Shown piece by piece: positions 7,656 to 16,657 of a DNA stretch of 64,000 nt (position 1 is the first letter of the stretch; each line of letters starts with the position of its first letter). The notes below the pieces were generated by a model, which had not been told where the DNA came from, did no database searches, and worked only from the letters and a program-made list of their open reading frames with translations. Source of the stretch: Bacillus solitudinis (GTDB lineage: Bacteria > Bacillota > Bacilli > Bacillales > Bacillaceae_D); contig NZ_KZ454943.1 in NCBI RefSeq assembly GCF_002797395.1, positions 3,757,966 to 3,821,965 on the forward strand, read 5' to 3'. The translations under genes and the position numbers were made by a program.

Positions 7656-7777
7656 AAGTAAGAATTATTTTTGTTCGGTCAGTAAGGAAAGAAGAAGTGT
7701 TTAAACTTTTCGCCTTTGATAATTGAGCAACTATAGTAATAAAATGTGGAATGATATCCACACAGGAGGATACAAAC

Positions 7778-7978
7778 ATGCAAGAAGGTACAGTGAAATG
7801 GTTTAACGCAGAAAAAGGATTCGGTTTTATCGAAATTGAAGGCGGAGAAGATGTATTCGTACATTTTTCAGCTATCCAAGGCGAAGGCTTTAAATCTTTA
7901 GACGAAGGCCAAAAAGTTACATTTGACACTGAGCAAGGTCAACGTGGACTTCAAGCTACTAACGTTAACAAAGCATAA
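7778..7978 (+). CDS. Cold-shock protein, CspB/CspD type
   Basis: This 66-aa OB-fold protein carries RNP1 (KGFGFIE) and RNP2 (VFVHFSAI) after the usual start [14 protein letters not shown]. These proteins bind single-stranded RNA/DNA and help translation at low temperature. ATG 7778 is chosen over an upstream in-frame ATG at 7751 because AGGAGGA lies 8 bp before it and the length matches the family. A strong terminator follows 5 bp after the stop, so it is monocistronic. Confidence 0.95.
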   Translation: MQEGTVKWFNAEKGFGFIEIEGGEDVFVHFSAIQGEGFKSLDEGQKVTFDTEQGQRGLQATNVNKA

Positions 7979-7983
7979 TTATT

Positions 7984-8010
7984 AAAGGACTCTATACGAG
8001 TCCTTTTTTA
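7984..8010 (+). terminator. Terminator of the csp gene
   Basis: AAAGGACTC and GAGTCCTTT form a 9-bp stem with a TATAC loop and continue into TTTTTATTT. Confidence 0.85.
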
Positions 8011-8025
8011 TTTATAAAAAATAAA

Positions 8026-8133
8026 AAAGGCTGACTATGAATGTGTGGCTCTAAGCAGAAGAGATAGGCCCGTTTGTTAAGTCGAGTCTATCTTTCGGTT
8101 AGCTTGTCATCACGTTTCTTATAGTCAGCCTTT
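8026..8133. repeat. 108-bp element with perfect 13-bp terminal inverted repeats
   Basis: AAAGGCTGACTAT at 8026-8038 is repeated in perfect inverted form at 8121-8133. The ~80-bp interior has no reading frame or obvious internal hairpin. It sits between the csp terminator and the dbpA promoter. It could be a MITE-like insertion or the closing stem of a structured RNA; I cannot tell which, and I see no target-site duplication with confidence. Confidence 0.5.
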
Positions 8134-8274
8134 AACAACATGTTACAAGTTAAATGGTTGGTACAAGCATATCACAGGAATGGGAAAATACCTAATGACG
8201 CAACGACCGAATACATAATTGGGAGAATCCAGCTCTGTTTCAAATTGTTTTAGGAAATTTAACCACTTATCAGA

Positions 8275-8280
8275 TATAAT
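8275..8280 (+). promoter_or_regulatory. Candidate -10 element for dbpA
   Basis: A perfect TATAAT lies 84 bp upstream of the dbpA start. No good -35 is visible at 16-18 bp. Confidence 0.35.
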
Positions 8281-8363
8281 GAAGATAGTCAGATTTTGCA
8301 TATGATGCATCTAAGAGAGAAACCTATAGACAAGTCGAATACTACAAAAAAAGAGGTTACTAC

Positions 8364-9809
8364 ATGAACGAGAGAAGTTTTGATGAGTATCATTTAAGTG
8401 ATGAAATAAAAAGAGCCCTAGATGTGTTAAAATACGAAAATCCAACCGAGGTACAAATTGAGGTTATCCCAAGAGCCTTGGAGAATCAAGACCTTGTCGT
8501 TAAATCTCAAACAGGCAGCGGAAAGACAGCTTCCTTTGGTATTCCTATCTGCGAAAACATTGAGTGGGAAGAAAAAAAGCCACAGGCATTAATTCTTACA
8601 CCAACTCGAGAGCTTGCTGCTCAAGTTCGAGAGGATATCACGAATATTGGCAGATTTAAGCGAATCAAAGCCATGGCGGTCTATGGGAAAGAACCTTTCT
8701 CGAAACAAAGAGAAGAGTTGAAACAAAAAACACATGTTGTTGTTGGAACACCCGGTCGTGTAATTGACCATATTGAAAGAGAAACGCTTGTATTGGACAA
8801 CATAAAATATCTTATTATTGATGAAGCCGATGAAATGCTTAATATGGGTTTTATCAACAAAGTTGAGACAATTCTAAAGGAACTTCCTACAAATCGGGTC
8901 ACGATGGTGTTTTCAGCGACATTGCCTAAAGATGTTGAAACTCTTTGCCATAAATATATGATTGAACCTAAAAATATTGAGATTGCATCGACAGGTATCA
9001 CAACAGATACAATTGAGCATGGGTTATTTGAAGTAAGAGAAGAGGGAAAGATTCCTCTGCTTAAGGACATAACGGTTGTTGAGAACCCGGATAGCTGTAT
9101 CATTTTTTGTAATACGAAAGAACATGTGAATACTGTTTATAATGAGTTAGAAGAATCCGGTTACTCTTGTGAAAAACTTCATGGCGGTTTAGAACAAGAA
9201 AGCCGCTTTGCTGTGATGGATGGCTTTAAAATGGGGAATTTTCGTTATCTTATCGCAACGGATGTTGCTGCGAGAGGAATTGATATTGATAACGTTTCAC
9301 TCATCATTAACTATGACATTCCAATGGAAAAAGAAAGCTATGTTCACCGAACTGGAAGAACTGGACGTGCTGGTAAAGAGGGAAAAGCACTTACGTTTGA
9401 AACACCTCATGATGGGAAATATCTTAAAGCCATCGAACGCTATATAGGTTTTGAGATCCCGACAGTGGAAGCACCAAAGCGCCACGAAGTAATAAAAGGA
9501 CAAGCTGCTTTCGACGAAAAAATCAGTGGTCGTCGAGTTGTAAGAAATAATAAAACAGCACGGATTAATCAAGATATTCTGAAGCTCCATTTTAGTGGTG
9601 GCAAAAAGAAGAAGATCCGAGCTGTAGATTTAGTTGGTACGATTGCGAATATACCAGGAGTCACAGCTGAGGACATCGGGATTATAACCATTCAAGATAG
9701 CCTGTCCTATGTTGATATTTTAAATGGTAAAGGCTCAGTAGTACTCCAAGCAATGGAAACAACCACCATCAAAGGTAAGAAATTAAAGGTAACTCCAGCA
9801 ATTAAATAA
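8364..9809 (+). CDS. dbpA: ATP-dependent RNA helicase DbpA (YxiN)
   Basis: This 481-aa DEAD-box helicase acts on 23S rRNA during 50S assembly. The ordered motifs are Q-motif, Walker A QTGSGKT (49-55), PTREL, DEAD (153-156), SAT (184-186), ARGID and [10 protein letters not shown] (~331-340). The last ~75 residues ([16 protein letters not shown] onward) are the DbpA RNA-binding domain, which in DbpA/YxiN recognises hairpin 92 of 23S rRNA. This separates it from CshA-type helicases. The start ATG follows AAAGAGG. A GIY-YIG protein follows 25 bp downstream and may be co-transcribed. Confidence 0.95.
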   Translation: MNERSFDEYHLSDEIKRALDVLKYENPTEVQIEVIPRALENQDLVVKSQTGSGKTASFGIPICENIEWEEKKPQALILTPTRELAAQVREDITNIGRFKRIKAMAVYGKEPFSKQREELKQKTHVVVGTPGRVIDHIERETLVLDNIKYLIIDEADEMLNMGFINKVETILKELPTNRVTMVFSATLPKDVETLCHKYMIEPKNIEIASTGITTDTIEHGLFEVREEGKIPLLKDITVVENPDSCIIFCNTKEHVNTVYNELEESGYSCEKLHGGLEQESRFAVMDGFKMGNFRYLIATDVAARGIDIDNVSLIINYDIPMEKESYVHRTGRTGRAGKEGKALTFETPHDGKYLKAIERYIGFEIPTVEAPKRHEVIKGQAAFDEKISGRRVVRNNKTARINQDILKLHFSGGKKKKIRAVDLVGTIANIPGVTAEDIGIITIQDSLSYVDILNGKGSVVLQAMETTTIKGKKLKVTPAIK

Positions 9810-9834
9810 TGACAATGATAAGGAAGTGTTTTAC

Positions 9835-10191
9835 GTGATAAACATAACGATACCAACACCAGATGTGACCATTACTAAACAAGATTATCCTGAGCTAAGC
9901 AATATCTATGGATTTACTGATTTCCACCTAATTTCTAGGGACAAGGGCGGTATTTTCATGTTTTATAACGACAATGGGGAACTATTGTTCGTAGGGAAAG
10001 CTAGAAAATTAAGACCAAGAATAAAGAAACATTTTGAAGACACTGTATCCGTCATCAAAGATCATAGAGATGAAGTAACGAAAATTGAGGTGTGTCTTGT
10101 TGAAAATCCTGTTCATAGAGAAATTTATGAAACATATATTATTAATGAACTTCAAGCGAAGTATAATGTAGACAAAGTGTTCTTTAAATAA
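9835..10191 (+). CDS. GIY-YIG nuclease-like protein related to the UvrC N-terminal domain
   Basis: This ~118-aa protein contains IFMFYNDNGELLFVGKARKL, equivalent to the GVYxxxD..G..YVGKAxNL core of the UvrC N-terminal nuclease. A downstream RIKKHF segment and a Glu-containing helix follow. The GIY and YIG triads are degenerate (GIF...FVG), and the family Tyr in the first is Phe here, so catalysis is uncertain. I chose GTG 9835, which has AAGGA at suitable spacing, over GTG 9826, which abuts that Shine-Dalgarno. It lies 25 bp behind dbpA. Substrate and pathway cannot be named. Confidence 0.7.
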   Translation: MINITIPTPDVTITKQDYPELSNIYGFTDFHLISRDKGGIFMFYNDNGELLFVGKARKLRPRIKKHFEDTVSVIKDHRDEVTKIEVCLVENPVHREIYETYIINELQAKYNVDKVFFK

Positions 10192-10253
10192 AAATTAATA
10201 TAGTAAGACCAACTATACGTGCAAAAAACGTGAATGTATCTTCCAAAAAAGAC

Positions 10254-10325
10254 GAGGGCACTGAAAAAGGTACGATTTTAAGGGCACTGAAAAAGGGACG
10301 GTTTTTACCTTTTCCAGTGCCCTTT
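10254..10325. repeat. Short dispersed repeat, tandem half-sites plus inverted copy
   Basis: GGGCACTGAAAAAGG occurs twice (10254 and 10281 regions) and once inverted (CCTTTTCCAGTGCCC), so either direct copy can pair with the inverted one. It belongs to the same family as 3484 and 34968 and lies between the GIY-YIG gene and cls, where it may act as a terminator. Confidence 0.65.
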
Positions 10326-10413
10326 ATAGAGAACATTGTCTTTTTTTTGAACAGTTTCCTTAGACTATTGATTCTAAAAATCAACCTAGAACTAGATAGG
10401 AAGGAGTTTTCAA

Positions 10414-11865
10414 ATGGATGTATTTTCGGTTGTGCTTGCTATGTTATTTATTATTAATATTCTTTTAGCAATAGTTATTATTTTTATTGAACACAAAGAT
10501 CCTCGTGCGACCTGGGCATGGTTAATGATTTTATTTTTTATCCCTTTTTTAGGATTTATCATTTATTTTTTCTTTGGACAAAATTTAACGAGAAGAAGAT
10601 TATTTCATTGGGATGATATGAGAAAAGTTGGCATTGAAGAGTTAATTGAAAAACAGATAGAACAGATGAAGGATCCAGCATTTTTGTTTTTGGAGCTTGA
10701 AATTGAACGTTATCGTGATTTGATTTATATGCACTTGATGAACAACGACTCTCTTCTAACATCAAATAATGAAGTAGACATTTTAGTTGACGGAAAAGAA
10801 AAATTTGATTCTTTGTTAAATGACATCCGCGAAGCAAAGGTATTTATTCACTTACAATACTATATATTTAGATATGATGATTTAGGGAAGAAAATTATCC
10901 AGGAGTTAGTCAAAAAGGCTAAACAGGGCGTTAAAGTCAGAGTATTATACGATCAATTAGGCTCCCGCCAATTAAAACGTAAGTACTTTTCTGAATTAGA
11001 GGAACATGGCGGTGAGGTTGGGGTATTTTTTCCTTCAAAGATCCCTTTAATCAATTTACGCCTGAATTATCGAAATCATCGTAAACTTGTAAATATCGAT
11101 GGGCAAGTGGGATACATTGGAGGTTTCAATATTGGTGATGAGTATCTTGGATTAAGTAAGAAATTTGGGTATTGGAGAGATACACATTTAAGAATTAAAG
11201 GAACCGCTGTAGATACCGTGCAAACGAGATTTATTTTAGATTGGAACCTAGCCTCCAAACAGTACTATATTCAGTATGAGGAGCATTTTTTTCCTGAGAA
11301 ACACCATCTGAATGGGAAGGCGACAATGCAAATTGTCTCAAGTGGACCTGATTCGGAGTGGGAACAAATAAAAAATGGTTATATAAAAATGATCATGTCA
11401 GCCAAAAAATCAATTTATATCCAGACGCCTTATTTTATTCCTGATCAAAGCTTATTAGATGCACTAAGAATTGCCTCCTTATCAGGAAAGGATGTCCGTG
11501 TCATGATTCCGAATAGACCTGATCATCCTTTTGTCTACTGGGCAACGTATTCTCATGTGGGAGAATTACTAAAAGTAGGAGTGAAAGTTTATATCTATGA
11601 ATTAGGATTTATTCATGCCAAAACCATTATTATTGATGAGGAAATAAATTCTGTAGGCACAGCAAATATTGACATGAGAAGTTTTAAGTTGAATTTTGAA
11701 GTAAATGCGTTTATATATGATGTCGAGGTGTCAAAGAAACTCGTAGCCTTTTTTGAAAGGGATATGGAATTCTCCAAAATCCTAACACTTGATTCATACG
11801 AAAAACGTTCTAGAATGATTAGGTTTAAAGAATCCATTTCGAGATTGTTATCCCCGATTTTATAG
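10414..11865 (+). CDS. cls: Cardiolipin synthase
   Basis: This 483-aa phospholipase D-superfamily enzyme condenses two phosphatidylglycerols into cardiolipin at the membrane. Two N-terminal membrane helices (about 4-26 and 34-54) surround the conserved EHKDPRATWAW loop. The two HKD motifs are complete: H222-K224-D229 (HRKLVNID) and H401-K403-D408 (HAKTIIID), each followed by the family's GG/GT-xN region. The ATG follows AGGAAGGAG. Bacillus genomes usually hold several cls paralogues, so assignment to ClsA or ClsB is not attempted. Confidence 0.95.
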   Translation: MDVFSVVLAMLFIINILLAIVIIFIEHKDPRATWAWLMILFFIPFLGFIIYFFFGQNLTRRRLFHWDDMRKVGIEELIEKQIEQMKDPAFLFLELEIERYRDLIYMHLMNNDSLLTSNNEVDILVDGKEKFDSLLNDIREAKVFIHLQYYIFRYDDLGKKIIQELVKKAKQGVKVRVLYDQLGSRQLKRKYFSELEEHGGEVGVFFPSKIPLINLRLNYRNHRKLVNIDGQVGYIGGFNIGDEYLGLSKKFGYWRDTHLRIKGTAVDTVQTRFILDWNLASKQYYIQYEEHFFPEKHHLNGKATMQIVSSGPDSEWEQIKNGYIKMIMSAKKSIYIQTPYFIPDQSLLDALRIASLSGKDVRVMIPNRPDHPFVYWATYSHVGELLKVGVKVYIYELGFIHAKTIIIDEEINSVGTANIDMRSFKLNFEVNAFIYDVEVSKKLVAFFERDMEFSKILTLDSYEKRSRMIRFKESISRLLSPIL

Positions 11866-11897
11866 AAATAACGAATTTAACAAACGACAAAGAATGA

Positions 11898-12317
11898 TTA
11901 CTTTTCATCATCTTTGTCGTCTGTGTCTTTTTTGTTCATTGCCTTAATAAAATAGGCTGCGGGAAGTAAAATGCCAATTCCTGCTTCAATGAGTGTGAAG
12001 AACCTTAAGCTACCAACAGGGACATAATCGCCGTAGCCTATTGATAATAGGGTTACACCACTAAAATAAAGTAAATTTAAAAACGTTTCGTCTGCAGGAT
12101 CTCCAGTGGGGGAGCCAAGTCGCAAAATAACCCCATTTAAAGACAAGACATAGTAAAGCAATGCAAATACAAAGGTAATACTCATCATATTAAAAAAAAG
12201 CTGGTAAAATAGAGGAGAGTAAAAGGAAGAATTCTTATATGATTTGTTCGTGAAAAAGTAATAGAGATTTGCTATTATAAATAAAATGGTAAAGACAATT
12301 AAAATAATTGAAATCAT
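11898..12317 (-). CDS. Two-TM potassium channel (Ion_trans_2 type)
   Basis: This 139-aa membrane protein has an N-terminal helix (2-20), a second (about 38-60), a pore loop with selectivity filter SIGYGD (92-97) and a following helix (about 104-124). The GYG filter is the K+ channel hallmark. The acidic/basic tail (NKKDTDDKDDEK) is short and has no RCK nucleotide-binding domain. It converges on cls, and the 3' end overlaps a hairpin shared by the two transcripts. Its physiological gating is unknown. Confidence 0.82.
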   Translation of the reverse strand: MISIILIVFTILFIIANLYYFFTNKSYKNSSFYSPLFYQLFFNMMSITFVFALLYYVLSLNGVILRLGSPTGDPADETFLNLLYFSGVTLLSIGYGDYVPVGSLRFFTLIEAGIGILLPAAYFIKAMNKKDTDDKDDEK

Positions 12318-12508
12318 TTAGATTTTCATTCTCCTTTTCTGGGGTTTTTCCTCTAACGTTGTTTTCCCTAAATGGCAAAAGTTAATCTTATGGATGATTA
12401 TTCGTTTTAAGGAATTAATTTAATATAAGGAAACGCAAGCTATGATTCTACCTTATCGCTCGAATCATGATAGAATAGATGTGTAGATTAGAAAATGGAG
12501 GCGTATAA

Positions 12509-13423
12509 ATGGGTAAACGATTTTTACTATTTCTTTTAACAAATGTGCTAGTTATGACAACAATTATCATCGCTTGGACGCTGATAACTACTTTTACAGA
12601 CGTTAGCGGTTCCTTTGAGAAAGAAGGGGCTGTTCTTGGACTTGATTATGTATCGTTAATGATATTCAGCTTACTTGTAGGTTTTGCAGGTTCATTCATC
12701 TCCCTGGCTATGTCACGCTGGATAGCAAAGAAAATGATGAAAGTTAAAGTTTTGAATCCGGATGGTCAGTTAACAGCACATGAACGATCTGTAGTTGAGA
12801 AGGTTCACCGTTTTTCTCGTGCAGCTGGATTAGTCCATATGCCAGAGGTTGGGATTTATCAGTCAGCTGAGGTAAATGCATTTGCCACGGGTCCATCCAA
12901 GAAACGCTCACTTGTAGCCGTTTCATCAGGATTACTAAATGCAATGGATGACGCTGCCGTTGAAGGTGTTATTGCTCATGAAGTCGCCCACGTAGCAAAC
13001 GGCGACATGGTGACGATGACGTTGTTGCAAGGTGTTGTTAACACGTTTGTCGTCTTTTTCTCAAGAATCGCAGCTATTCTAGTGTCGCGCTTAGTTCGTT
13101 CTGAAATGCAAATGATTGTCCAATTTGCAGCGGTTATAATCTTCCAAATATTATTTTCGATTCTTGGAAGTATTGTCGTAAGTGCGTACTCACGTCACCG
13201 CGAATTTCATGCTGACCGCGGAGGCGCTGATTTAGCAGGAAACGATAAAATGGCCCATGCCCTACGTTCTTTGAAAGCATATGTAGGAAGAGCTAAAGTC
13301 AATGATCGCACCGACGATTCGGCGGTTCAAACGATGAAGATTAGTGGAAAAGGCGGGATGATGAAGCTCTTTTCATCTCATCCTGATTTAGACGAAAGAA
13401 TTGCTCGCTTAGAAGAGCGTTAA
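12509..13423 (+). CDS. htpX: Membrane zinc metalloprotease HtpX
   Basis: This 304-aa M48 protease helps degrade misfolded membrane proteins. Membrane helices lie at about 5-28 and 45-70, with two more after the active site. The zinc motif HEVAH is at 157-161, and the third ligand is expected in [11 protein letters not shown]. The start ATG follows ATGGAGGCG. It is monocistronic, with a terminator at 13435. The length is close to the usual 290-300 residues. Confidence 0.94.
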   Translation: MGKRFLLFLLTNVLVMTTIIIAWTLITTFTDVSGSFEKEGAVLGLDYVSLMIFSLLVGFAGSFISLAMSRWIAKKMMKVKVLNPDGQLTAHERSVVEKVHRFSRAAGLVHMPEVGIYQSAEVNAFATGPSKKRSLVAVSSGLLNAMDDAAVEGVIAHEVAHVANGDMVTMTLLQGVVNTFVVFFSRIAAILVSRLVRSEMQMIVQFAAVIIFQILFSILGSIVVSAYSRHREFHADRGGADLAGNDKMAHALRSLKAYVGRAKVNDRTDDSAVQTMKISGKGGMMKLFSSHPDLDERIARLEER

Positions 13424-13434
13424 ATAGGTGAATA

Positions 13435-13471
13435 AATAGTTACTCTAGTTACTTGGAGTAGCTATTTTTTT
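13435..13471 (+). terminator. Terminator of htpX
   Basis: An 11-bp stem (AATAGTTACTC / GAGTAGCTATT, one G-U) is followed by a T-run. Confidence 0.8.
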
Positions 13472-13589
13472 GTCTAAAAGAGTTAGATTTGATTTAAAGA
13501 GAATAATTGTTAAACAGATGGGGAAAATAATGGGCATCATCTTAAAATAATGTAAGATGATGCACAAGTTCGGATAAAGGGTGAGTGCC

Positions 13590-13925
13590 ATGGAAGATAA
13601 GGTATTGATTGTAGAAGGAACAAGTGATCGCAAACGTGTGAATAAAGTGTTAAATGAGCCTGTAGAGGTGATTTGTACGAACGGGACATTAAGTGAAGAA
13701 AAACTAGAAACGGTGATATTCCCAATCGAAGATAAGGATGTCTATATCCTTGTGGATGCTGATGATTCAGGTGAAAGCTTGCGAAAACATTTAAAAAGAG
13801 AGTTACCAAATGCGACTCATTTATACACACAGAGAGAATATGGTCAGGTAGAGACAACTCCGCTTGAGTATCTTATAGAGGTATTAAAACCACATTTTCA
13901 TGTGAAAGAGATTCAAGGTTTCTAA
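13590..13925 (+). CDS. Small Toprim-domain protein (YusF-like)
   Basis: This 111-aa single Toprim domain has the acidic motifs at the expected places: Glu in LIVEGTSDR near residue 10 and Asp-x-Asp in LVDADDSGE near residue 60. Toprim domains bind Mg2+ in primases, topoisomerases and RNase M5. The stand-alone YusF type has no established substrate. I chose ATG 13590, which has AAAGGGTGA at good spacing, over GTG 13581, which overlaps that site. A terminator follows. Confidence 0.85.
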   Translation: MEDKVLIVEGTSDRKRVNKVLNEPVEVICTNGTLSEEKLETVIFPIEDKDVYILVDADDSGESLRKHLKRELPNATHLYTQREYGQVETTPLEYLIEVLKPHFHVKEIQGF

Positions 13926-13942
13926 AGTGTATACATTAAAGG

Positions 13943-13989
13943 AAAAACAACCATTTCAAGAGTATCTAATTGAAAATGGTTGTTTTTTT
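13943..13989 (+). terminator. Terminator of the Toprim gene
   Basis: AACAACCATTTCAA pairs with TTGAAAATGGTTGTT and is followed by a run of T. A 67-residue frame starting at 13927 is built on this hairpin and is not a gene. Confidence 0.8.
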
Positions 13990-14232
13990 AGGATTTCAGC
14001 TGTTAAAAAAATTCTCGGGAAAGATGATAGATTAGACTATTCAGATAATTATCTGATTTGCCTAGGTATTTATGGTAAGGTAGTAGACGAGGTCTGTCCT
14101 ATTTTACCGATTTTATACATAGTATTATAGTGCTACAGTTTAATAGTGGTAGTCTTAAAGCAAGAGCTAACAACTTCATCATGATGTAACTTTACATACT
14201 ATTTTTATTTATATTGAGGAGGATTTAAGTCC

Positions 14233-15228
14233 ATGGAAAATCAGCAGGAGAGAAGTATTAATTGGGGGATTATGGGTACAGGAGGAATCGCAAAGCAATT
14301 TGCCGAGGACTTAGTATTCGCTAAAGATGCAGTTCGACTAGCTGTCGGTTCACGCACGAAAAAAAGTGCCGAGGGCTTTGCTGAAGCCAATGATTTTTCT
14401 CATTTTTACGGTAGTTATGACGAACTTGTAAAGGACTCAGATGTTGAAGTAATTTATGTAGCCACACCACATCCTCACCATAAAGATAATGTATTAAAGT
14501 GTTTGCGGGCGGGGAAGGCTGTTCTATGTGAAAAGCCATTTACTGTGAATGCAGACGAACTCGAAGAAATCGTTCAATTTGCAAGAGAGCAAAAGCTTTT
14601 TCTAATGGAAGCAATGTGGACAAGATTCTTACCGCCAATCATAAAGGCAAGGGAATGGATAAAGAGCGGAAGAATCGGAGAAGTGCGTCTCGTAAAAGCG
14701 GACTTTGGTTTCCGGGCCCCATGGGATCCAAAGTGGCGGTTGCTTAATCCAGAGCTTGGGGGAGGCGCCCTTCTTGATGCGGGAATTTATCCGGTCTCAT
14801 TCGCATCAATGATTCTTGGAACAAAACCAGAGAAGATTTTAAGCACGGCTCATATTGGTGAAACCGGTGTAGACGAACAATTTTCTATTATTATGTCATA
14901 CCCTTCTGGTGCTACAGCAAGCCTTAATGGTGCGGTCCGTCTTGCTCTTACGAATGAAGCGTACATCCATGGAACAGAAGGTTATATTCGCATTCCTTCT
15001 TTCTTAAATGCTAAGTCTGCTTCACTCTATGTGGGTAACGAGGAAATTGAAACATTTAAAGATGACCGCAAATCCAAGGGCTATGCTTTTGAAGCGGAAG
15101 AGGTCGGAAAATGTTTACGAGAGGGTCTTAAAGAGAGTGCAGTTATACCACTTGAGGAATCACAAGCGATCATGAAACTTATGGACGAAATCCGTGGACA
15201 GTGGGGATTGAAATATCCATTTGAATAA
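14233..15228 (+). CDS. Gfo/Idh/MocA-family NAD(P)-dependent oxidoreductase
   Basis: This 331-aa protein has an N-terminal Rossmann fold (WGIMGTGGIAKQF) and the family motif CEKPFTVN, whose Lys and Pro are the conserved catalytic/dinucleotide pair. The C-terminal domain includes LGGGALLDAGIYPVS, where Asp/His residues usually hold the substrate. The segment MEAMWTRFLP is typical of the dihydrodiol-dehydrogenase-like branch. The substrate is probably a sugar or polyol derivative, but the sequence does not say which. ATG follows TGAGGAGGAT. It is monocistronic. Confidence 0.88.
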   Translation: MENQQERSINWGIMGTGGIAKQFAEDLVFAKDAVRLAVGSRTKKSAEGFAEANDFSHFYGSYDELVKDSDVEVIYVATPHPHHKDNVLKCLRAGKAVLCEKPFTVNADELEEIVQFAREQKLFLMEAMWTRFLPPIIKAREWIKSGRIGEVRLVKADFGFRAPWDPKWRLLNPELGGGALLDAGIYPVSFASMILGTKPEKILSTAHIGETGVDEQFSIIMSYPSGATASLNGAVRLALTNEAYIHGTEGYIRIPSFLNAKSASLYVGNEEIETFKDDRKSKGYAFEAEEVGKCLREGLKESAVIPLEESQAIMKLMDEIRGQWGLKYPFE

Positions 15229-15256
15229 AAGTTAGTCAGAATAAAATAGTAGAAAG

Positions 15257-15332
15257 GAGGCCACTGAAAAAGTCCCTTTAGCAGATTCGAGGAAGTAGCA
15301 ATGGCTCCACACGTTGCGCTTATTGCTTAGTG
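15257..15332 (+). repeat. Dispersed structured repeat, internally deleted copy
   Basis: It begins GAGGCCACTGAAAAAGTCCC and continues through CGAGGAAGTAGCAATGG and CACGTTGCGCTTATTGCTTAGTG, matching the copy at 1027. The central hairpin block is missing (GCGCTT joins directly to ATTGCTTAG). Confidence 0.75.
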
Positions 15333-15364
15333 TGTCATAAGGTCAAAAACTGACCTTATGACAC
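15332..15364. terminator. Perfect 14-bp hairpin, probable bidirectional terminator
   Basis: GTGTCATAAGGTCA and its exact complement flank an AAAAC loop. It lies between the oxidoreductase and the converging small gene at 15377, right at the edge of the repeat. No long T-run is present. Confidence 0.6.
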
Positions 15365-15376
15365 TAATAAAGTTGC

Positions 15377-15511
15377 CTATTTTGCATTTCGAGGAGGCTT
15401 ATTTGTAGGATGAATCGCTTTTTCCAAATCCTCTGCTGCAATTACAGGATCAACGGTATTGCTAGTTGGCTTCCCTTTCTGACTATAACCTTTATCACGT
15501 TTCTGGCTCAT
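15377..15511 (-). CDS. Small hypothetical protein, 44 aa
   Basis: The frame starts at ATG 15511, 7 nt after an AGGGAGG ribosome-binding site, and ends at TAG 15377. The peptide (MSQKRDKGYSQKGKPTSN... ending KPPRNAK) is hydrophilic, basic and rich in Lys/Pro/Asn, with a short acidic helix (AAEDLEKAI) in the middle. The composition resembles minor small acid-soluble spore proteins, but I do not recognise a family and would not assign one. It is flanked by the 15332 hairpin downstream. Confidence 0.6.
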   Translation of the reverse strand: MSQKRDKGYSQKGKPTSNTVDPVIAAEDLEKAIHPTNKPPRNAK

Positions 15512-15634
15512 TTAAATACCTCCCTTTAACTAATCTTCTTTGTTAAGATGAGTTAATGAATGGAAACTTATTCATATTAGATTTATTTAAAGGCCTAGAA
15601 TGTAAAAATAGTACTATATCTGTTGAGAAAATAA

Positions 15635-16612
15635 TTAACCAGCTAATACCTTCTTAAATTCCTCTGTGAGGAGAGGTACGATATCAAAAAGATCCCCGAC
15701 AATACCATAATCAGCGATCTTGAAAATGGGAGCTTCGGGATCTTTGTTAATCGCAACAATAATACGAGATTGACTCATCCCAGCAACATGCTGAATCGCA
15801 CCACTTATTCCACAAGCAAAGTATAGTTCTGGTGTGACTACTTTTCCTGTTTGCCCGATTTGCATAGAATAATCACAGTATCCTGCATCACAAGCTCCGC
15901 GAGACGCACCAACGGCTCCGCCAAGTAACTCGGCTAGTTCTTCAAGAGGTTTAAATCCGTCTTCATTTTTCACACCGCGTCCGCCAGCTACCACAATGTT
16001 TGCCTCCGCTAAATCAATCTTACCCGTGGTCTTTCGTACGATGTCCCTAATCACAGTTTGTAATACTATAGGTTTTGTGTAGATTACTTTTTCGATTACA
16101 GGATGGCTATCACTTGGTACAGCTGCCCTAATATTATTTGGTCTGATCGTGATGACCCAAGGCGAATCTTGAAATGACTTTTTTTCAAATGCTTTTCCTG
16201 CATAAATAGGGCGGGTAAACTCAATCTGTTCTTCTAATTTTTCAATCTTTGTAACATCCGATATCTGACCTGCATCTAGCATCGCTGAAATCATCGGGGC
16301 AAGATCGCGTCCATTAGCCGTGTGCCCGAATATTATTCCGTCAGGGTTTGAGATGTCAATAATCTGCTTTAATGCAGAAGCGTATACTTCAGGATGATAA
16401 TGCTGTAAATCTGGATGATCCATTAGATAAATCTGTTCAACATGATTCGTGGAGAGGTCGTCTATCATGTGGTCAATTTGATAACCTAGTACAGCGACAA
16501 CAATATGATCTTCACCTATTGATGATAACTTTGCTGCATGGATAGCCTCATAACTTACCTGACGTAAGGTTCCGTTGCGGTGCTCGGCAACAACGAGAAT
16601 TGTTTGATTCAT
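15635..16612 (-). CDS. etfA: Electron transfer flavoprotein alpha subunit
   Basis: This 325-aa subunit, together with EtfB, takes electrons from acyl-CoA dehydrogenases. The C-terminal half carries the FAD-binding signature (GGRGV...EELAELLGGAVGASR, then QIGQTGKVV and AINKDPEAPIF). It lies 45 bp downstream of etfB on the same strand. The etf pair diverges from fadF, whose product is the proposed acceptor that passes ETF electrons to the membrane quinone pool. Confidence 0.96.
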   Translation of the reverse strand: MNQTILVVAEHRNGTLRQVSYEAIHAAKLSSIGEDHIVVAVLGYQIDHMIDDLSTNHVEQIYLMDHPDLQHYHPEVYASALKQIIDISNPDGIIFGHTANGRDLAPMISAMLDAGQISDVTKIEKLEEQIEFTRPIYAGKAFEKKSFQDSPWVITIRPNNIRAAVPSDSHPVIEKVIYTKPIVLQTVIRDIVRKTTGKIDLAEANIVVAGGRGVKNEDGFKPLEELAELLGGAVGASRGACDAGYCDYSMQIGQTGKVVTPELYFACGISGAIQHVAGMSQSRIIVAINKDPEAPIFKIADYGIVGDLFDIVPLLTEEFKKVLAG

Positions 16613-16657
16613 AATGTTAGCCTCCTTACTATATTATTAGTGCCAAAAGGAGTTAAA

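Noticed and set aside
13927-14130. 67-codon frame after the Toprim gene
   Set aside because: Its first 20 codons are the Toprim terminator hairpin, and no ribosome-binding site precedes it.
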